Positions 60,628 to 64,000 of a DNA stretch of 64,000 nt are shown here, piece by piece. The position numbers and the translations under genes are program-made. Source of the DNA: Bradyrhizobium sp. in8p8 (lineage in GTDB: Bacteria; Pseudomonadota; Alphaproteobacteria; Rhizobiales; Xanthobacteraceae); the NCBI RefSeq assembly GCF_000426845.1, contig NZ_AUGD01000012.1:62001-126000 (forward strand). The letters are read 5' to 3'. Under the pieces are notes generated by a model. The model was not told the origin of the DNA and searched no databases. It was given only the letters and a program-made list of their open reading frames with translations. The number at the start of each line of letters is the position of its first letter. Position 1 is the first letter of the stretch.

Positions 60628-61778
60628 GTCGCCGTGCCCTGACGTGCGCTCGTCGTGACGATCCGCGCAGATAGCGTGACGAGGCCCATCAGCGCCGCCA
60701 GCAGCCCGAACGCCAGCGGCAGCCCGCCGATCTGTGCAATGAAGCCGACGCCGGCCGGACCGATGAGGACGCCGGCATAGCCTGCGGTCGTGACGGCCGC
60801 GACGGCCAGGCCGGCAGGCATCACCTTTTGCCGCGCCGCGCGTCTGAACAGCACCGGCACGAGGTTCGAGGCGCCGAGCCCGATCAGCAGGAAACCACCG
60901 ATGGCAGCCGCTGCAAAGGGTGCGGTGAGCAGGATCACAAACCCCGCGATCGCGATCAGGCTGCCCCAGAGCAATGTCGCGCGGTCCCCGATACGCGCTA
61001 CCACCGCGTCGCCGCCGAGCCGGCCTGTCGTCATCGCGATCGAGAACACGATGTAGCCGGCTCCCCCTTGCGCCTCCGTCACGAGCCCCGCGCCGATCAG
61101 GAGCAGCGCGCCCCAATCGAGCATCGCGCCTTCGACGAGGAAGGTGATGGCGCCGAGCAGCGCAAGCAGCAGGACCGATCCGTGCGGAAGCACGAACAAT
61201 GGGCCCTCCTGCACTGACACGGACCGCAGCAGGCGCGGCCAGGTCACGAGCATGGCGATCAGCATCAGGACGGAGCAGATCAGCGTGCAAACAAGCGCCC
61301 CGAGTTGCAGCGATAGCAGCGCCGTCATCAGCGCAGATCCGGCGAAGCCGCCAATGCTGAACAGCGCGTGGAAGCCGGACATCAGCGGTCGTCCTGCGGC
61401 GCGTTCGACCTCCACGGCGTGGATGTTCATGGCGACGTCGATCGAGCCGAGCGCGGCGCCGAAGGCGAACAGCGCCAGCGCCAGCGTCGTGGGCGATCCT
61501 GCCATCGCCAGCAGCGGCAGCACCAGCGTGAGACCGAGCCCGCCTGCGATGATGATCGGTCTGCTGCCGTAGCGCGCGCTGAGAATGCCGGTCAGCAGCA
61601 TCGCGAGGACGGAGCCGATGCCGAGGCTGAGCAGAAGCAGCCCGAGAACGCCGTCGTCGACCGCGAGCCGCCCCTTCGCGAACGGCACCAGCGGCGCCCA
61701 GCACGCGATGCCGAAGCCCGCGACGAGAAAGGCAAGCCTGGTCGCTAGGCGGGTCGCCGGCCGATCGGCAGAAGACAT
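60624..61778 (-). CDS. MFS transporter (YbjJ-like)
   Basis: A 384-residue transporter with about twelve membrane segments. The cytoplasmic 2-3 loop reads GILSARYGSRPIIIAG, and ALGSIDVAMNIHAVEVERAAGRP is characteristic of the YbjJ-like subgroup. Substrate unknown. It ends in a 4-base overlap with msrA (CTAG serves both stops). Confidence 0.88.
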   Translation of the reverse strand: MSSADRPATRLATRLAFLVAGFGIACWAPLVPFAKGRLAVDDGVLGLLLLSLGIGSVLAMLLTGILSARYGSRPIIIAGGLGLTLVLPLLAMAGSPTTLALALFAFGAALGSIDVAMNIHAVEVERAAGRPLMSGFHALFSIGGFAGSALMTALLSLQLGALVCTLICSVLMLIAMLVTWPRLLRSVSVQEGPLFVLPHGSVLLLALLGAITFLVEGAMLDWGALLLIGAGLVTEAQGGAGYIVFSIAMTTGRLGGDAVVARIGDRATLLWGSLIAIAGFVILLTAPFAAAAIGGFLLIGLGASNLVPVLFRRAARQKVMPAGLAVAAVTTAGYAGVLIGPAGVGFIAQIGGLPLAFGLLAALMGLVTLSARIVTTSARQGTAT

Positions 61779-61835
61779 GAGAACTCCGGGAAAGCAGAGG
61801 CGGGGCGGAGCAAAAACCCGACAAATGTCGCGGCT

Positions 61836-63161
61836 TTATGTCCGAGACGTGCCCGCATTGTCGCGACTTGCGCCGAAGAGCAGCAAACGGACGCGTAGGC
61901 CCGTGGGCGCGTTGTCCAGCAGTTCAAGCGTTCCGCCATGCGCGGTCACGATCGCCTGTGCAATCGAAAGACCAAGGCCAAATCCAGCCGTGTCGTCCAT
62001 GGTGCGGGCGTCCTCTCCGCGTACGAAGGGTTCGAGCATCGCCGCCTTCCTCTCATCGGGAATGCCGGGGCCGTCGTCCGAAACCTCGATGACAAGCCGA
62101 TCCTCCGATGTTGACAGCGCGACCTCGACCCGGGTTCCGAAGCGCGTCGCATTGTGGACGAGGTTGCTGACCGCGCGGACGATCTCGTCCGGCCGCAACA
62201 CGAAGGCGGCCCTGGCGGGGCCCGAATAGCTCACCGCGTGGCCGGAGTCGGTAAACTGCTCGCACACCATCTCGAGCAATGCGGCGACGTCCACAAGCGT
62301 CGGCTTGACCGGGCTTTCACTGCGCAACAACGAGAGCACCGACTCCAGCATCGACTGCATCTGGTCGAGATCGCGCACCGTCTGCGTGCGCTGAGCCGGA
62401 TCCTCGATCAATTCCGAGCGCAGCCGCAGCCGCGTGAGCGGGGTACGCAGATCGTGGCTGATGGCCGCGAGCATGCGCGTCCTGTCGTTCATCAGCGCAC
62501 CGATGCGCTCGCGCATCCGGTTCAGCGCTCTGGCTGCGGACCTGATCTCCTCCGGCCCGTTCTCCGGCAATGGCTGCGATGACTGATTCAGGCTGAAGCT
62601 CTCTGCCGCGCGCGCGAAGGCCGACAAAGGCGAGGAGAGCGCCCGACCCGCCCAGATGCCGAGCAGCGTGACGCTCGCCACCAGGAACAGCAGCGTGGAG
62701 GTCCAAAGGCCGCTGACGAAAGCTGGCATCTTGGGCGATCCGATCATGGCCTCGAGCACGTCGTCGTTGCCGAGATCGAACCAGAGGCGGTTGTCGTCGG
62801 AGGTGGCACCGCGAATGAGGTCGACCTTGCCGGCCAGCGGCGAGGGGACGTTCAGCGGCGACCGCTCCGGCATGGGCGAGGCGGAGACGCCTTCGCGCAA
62901 TTGCAGCTTCAGTGCCGGATAGGTTCGGCGGATGTTGTCGAGCACCATGGCGCGCTGTGCTTTCGGCGTGTTGTCGATGATCTCCACGATCAACTCGAGC
63001 TGCTCGACCGGTCTGTCCGTCAGCATCTTCGGCCGGCTGAGCAGGAAATATCCGGCAATCAGGATGTGGATCAGGACCAGCGACACCAGCACCAGCGCCG
63101 CGATCTGGCCGCTGATCCGCCTGAGGCTGAACAGCGCCACGATCTCGGCTGCGCGGCTCAT
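61836..63161 (-). CDS. Two-component sensor histidine kinase
   Basis: A 441-residue membrane kinase: transmembrane helix at about 18-40, periplasmic domain about 41-150, second helix about 152-172, HAMP region, then the phosphoacceptor H236 in AAISHDLRTPLTRLRLRSE, N box VSNLVHNATRFGT, and G boxes DDGPGIPDE and GFGLGLSIA. The start overlaps the response regulator stop by 4 bases. The signal is unknown; the gene order suggests control of the adjacent ABC permease. Confidence 0.93.
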   Translation of the reverse strand: MSRAAEIVALFSLRRISGQIAALVLVSLVLIHILIAGYFLLSRPKMLTDRPVEQLELIVEIIDNTPKAQRAMVLDNIRRTYPALKLQLREGVSASPMPERSPLNVPSPLAGKVDLIRGATSDDNRLWFDLGNDDVLEAMIGSPKMPAFVSGLWTSTLLFLVASVTLLGIWAGRALSSPLSAFARAAESFSLNQSSQPLPENGPEEIRSAARALNRMRERIGALMNDRTRMLAAISHDLRTPLTRLRLRSELIEDPAQRTQTVRDLDQMQSMLESVLSLLRSESPVKPTLVDVAALLEMVCEQFTDSGHAVSYSGPARAAFVLRPDEIVRAVSNLVHNATRFGTRVEVALSTSEDRLVIEVSDDGPGIPDERKAAMLEPFVRGEDARTMDDTAGFGLGLSIAQAIVTAHGGTLELLDNAPTGLRVRLLLFGASRDNAGTSRT

Positions 63162-63946
63162 GCTTCCTCCACCACCGGCGTGAAGATGTAGCCGCCCGTG
63201 CGAACGGTCCTGATCACGGACGTCTCCTGGGTGCGGTCGAGCTTGCGTCGCACGCGGCTGACCAGCACGTCGATGCTGCGACCAAAGTTGCCGCCGGGAC
63301 GGCCGCGCGTCATGCTCAGCAGATTGTCACGGGTGAGGATGCGGCCGGCCCGTTCGCAGAACGCTTGCAGCAGATCGAACTCGGCGCTGGTAAGCGGCAC
63401 CTGCGCGCCCTCGGGGTCGCGCAATTCCCGCAAGCGAAGATCAATGATCCAGCCCTGGAACTTGAGGCGCGTTGCCGTGGGGCCGGCGGCAAGTCCGCTC
63501 GCCTGGCGGCGCAGCACGGCGTGGATCCTGGCAAGAAGCTCGCGCGGATTGAACGGCTTCGGCAGATAGTCGTCGGCGCCCATCTCGAGGCCGAGGATCC
63601 GGTCGAGATCCTCGCCCTTCGCGGTGAGGATGATGATCGGCGTCATGGACTCCATGCGCACCCGCCGGCAGAGGCTCAAGCCATCCTCGCCCGGCAGCAT
63701 CAGGTCGAGCACGATCAGGTCGATGCGGTTCTGCGACAATTGCCGGTCCATCTCGCGGCCATTCGTGGCCGCGTGGACCGCGAAGGAATGCTCGCCCAGA
63801 TAGCGCAGGATGAGGTCGCGGGTCTGCCGATCGTCCTCGACGACCAGGATGTTCGGGGTGCCATTGGTCATGATCGAACGCGCATCGGGAGTGCCGATCG
63901 TTGGTCGATTTGAGGACGTTTGTCTCGTCCGAAGAACTACGGTCAT
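63158..63946 (-). CDS. OmpR-family response regulator
   Basis: A receiver/winged-helix regulator of 262 residues, or 237 if the ATG at 63871 is used. The phosphoacceptor is D81 (D56 from the shorter start) in LIVLDLMLPGEDGL; the switch lysine is in YLPKPFNPREL, and the DNA-binding domain ends with SVIRTVRTGGYIFTP. TAGGAT before the first ATG favours the longer form slightly. First gene of the two-component operon. Confidence 0.92.
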   Translation of the reverse strand: MTVVLRTRQTSSNRPTIGTPDARSIMTNGTPNILVVEDDRQTRDLILRYLGEHSFAVHAATNGREMDRQLSQNRIDLIVLDLMLPGEDGLSLCRRVRMESMTPIIILTAKGEDLDRILGLEMGADDYLPKPFNPRELLARIHAVLRRQASGLAAGPTATRLKFQGWIIDLRLRELRDPEGAQVPLTSAEFDLLQAFCERAGRILTRDNLLSMTRGRPGGNFGRSIDVLVSRVRRKLDRTQETSVIRTVRTGGYIFTPVVEEA

Positions 63947-63961
63947 GGTGCAATCCTACGG

Positions 63962-64000
63962 TCAGTCGCGGCTCAGCGCCACTACGGGATCGAGAAAGGC
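63962..64000 (-). CDS. C-terminal tail of a probable FtsX/MacB-type ABC permease (partial)
   Basis: The last twelve codons read AFLDPVVALSRD followed by a stop, which resembles the C-terminal DPxxALR-x-E end of MacB/FtsX-family permeases. The gene enters from the right edge, 16 bases before the response regulator, in the same direction. Identification rests on a short segment. Confidence 0.4.
   Translation of the reverse strand, partial: AFLDPVVALSRD

Noticed and set aside
59440..61824. Minus-strand frame of 794 codons spanning the OsmC, MsrA and MFS region
   Set aside because: It is out of frame with the MFS gene and antisense to OsmC and MsrA, all of which have clear family motifs; the translation is low-complexity arginine/alanine.
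1..64000. CRISPR arrays, insertion sequences, phage genes, integrases
   Set aside because: No regularly spaced direct repeats, no transposase or integrase motifs and no terminal inverted repeats were seen while reading the window.

Overview
The window reads as a stretch of a high-GC alphaproteobacterial chromosome, most like Bradyrhizobium or a close relative (inference from codon bias, the density of LivFGHMK-type ABC systems, IclR regulators and CoA-ester enzymes). It contains no rRNA, tRNA, CRISPR array or insertion sequence that I can see. It is a catabolic and transport region made of several self-contained gene cassettes.

Left part (1-7 kb): a cut-off small hypothetical gene, a small conserved-looking protein, then a minus-strand operon (amidohydrolase of the LigI type, CaiB-type CoA-transferase, YqjM-type flavin reductase, orphan branched-chain-type binding protein) divergent from an IclR regulator. 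7.4-19 kb: an amide-utilisation system. A cytoplasmic AmiC-like sensor and an ANTAR (AmiR-like) antiterminator run leftward. Divergently, an amidase, a formamidase/acetamidase-family enzyme, a complete Urt/Liv-type ABC importer, an SDR and a second amidase run rightward. A clear intrinsic terminator lies in the leader before the first amidase, just where an AmiR-type switch would act.

19-30 kb: an IclR regulator divergent from a second complete Liv-type importer, followed by a class III aminotransferase and hydantoinase/oxoprolinase B and A subunits. Two abutting 17-bp palindromes sit in the divergent promoter. 30-37 kb: acyl-CoA dehydrogenase, another orphan binding protein, acyl-CoA synthetase, AraC regulator and quinone oxidoreductase, plus a decayed SCO1-like gene fragment.

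37-50 kb: the most interesting block. A Pot-type transporter (binding protein, a double-length fused permease, ATPase) and an IclR gene run leftward. An eight-gene operon runs rightward: two-subunit CoA-transferase, BisC/DMSO-reductase-type molybdoenzyme without signal peptide, AhpD-like CxxC protein, hotdog-like protein, class II aldolase, PfkB kinase and SDR. Both promoters carry the same 17-bp palindrome in mirror orientation at matching distances, so they are probably one regulon for an unknown compound.

50-52 kb holds the wreck of a molybdate locus (fragments of modC, modB and modD beside an intact DUF2478 gene). 52-64 kb: a membrane protein/DUF2249/DUF59 cluster, stress proteins (SDR, YciE/F-type ferritin-like), a second BisC-like molybdoenzyme next to OsmC and MsrA, an MFS transporter, and an OmpR-type two-component system beside the tail of a probable FtsX/MacB-type permease.
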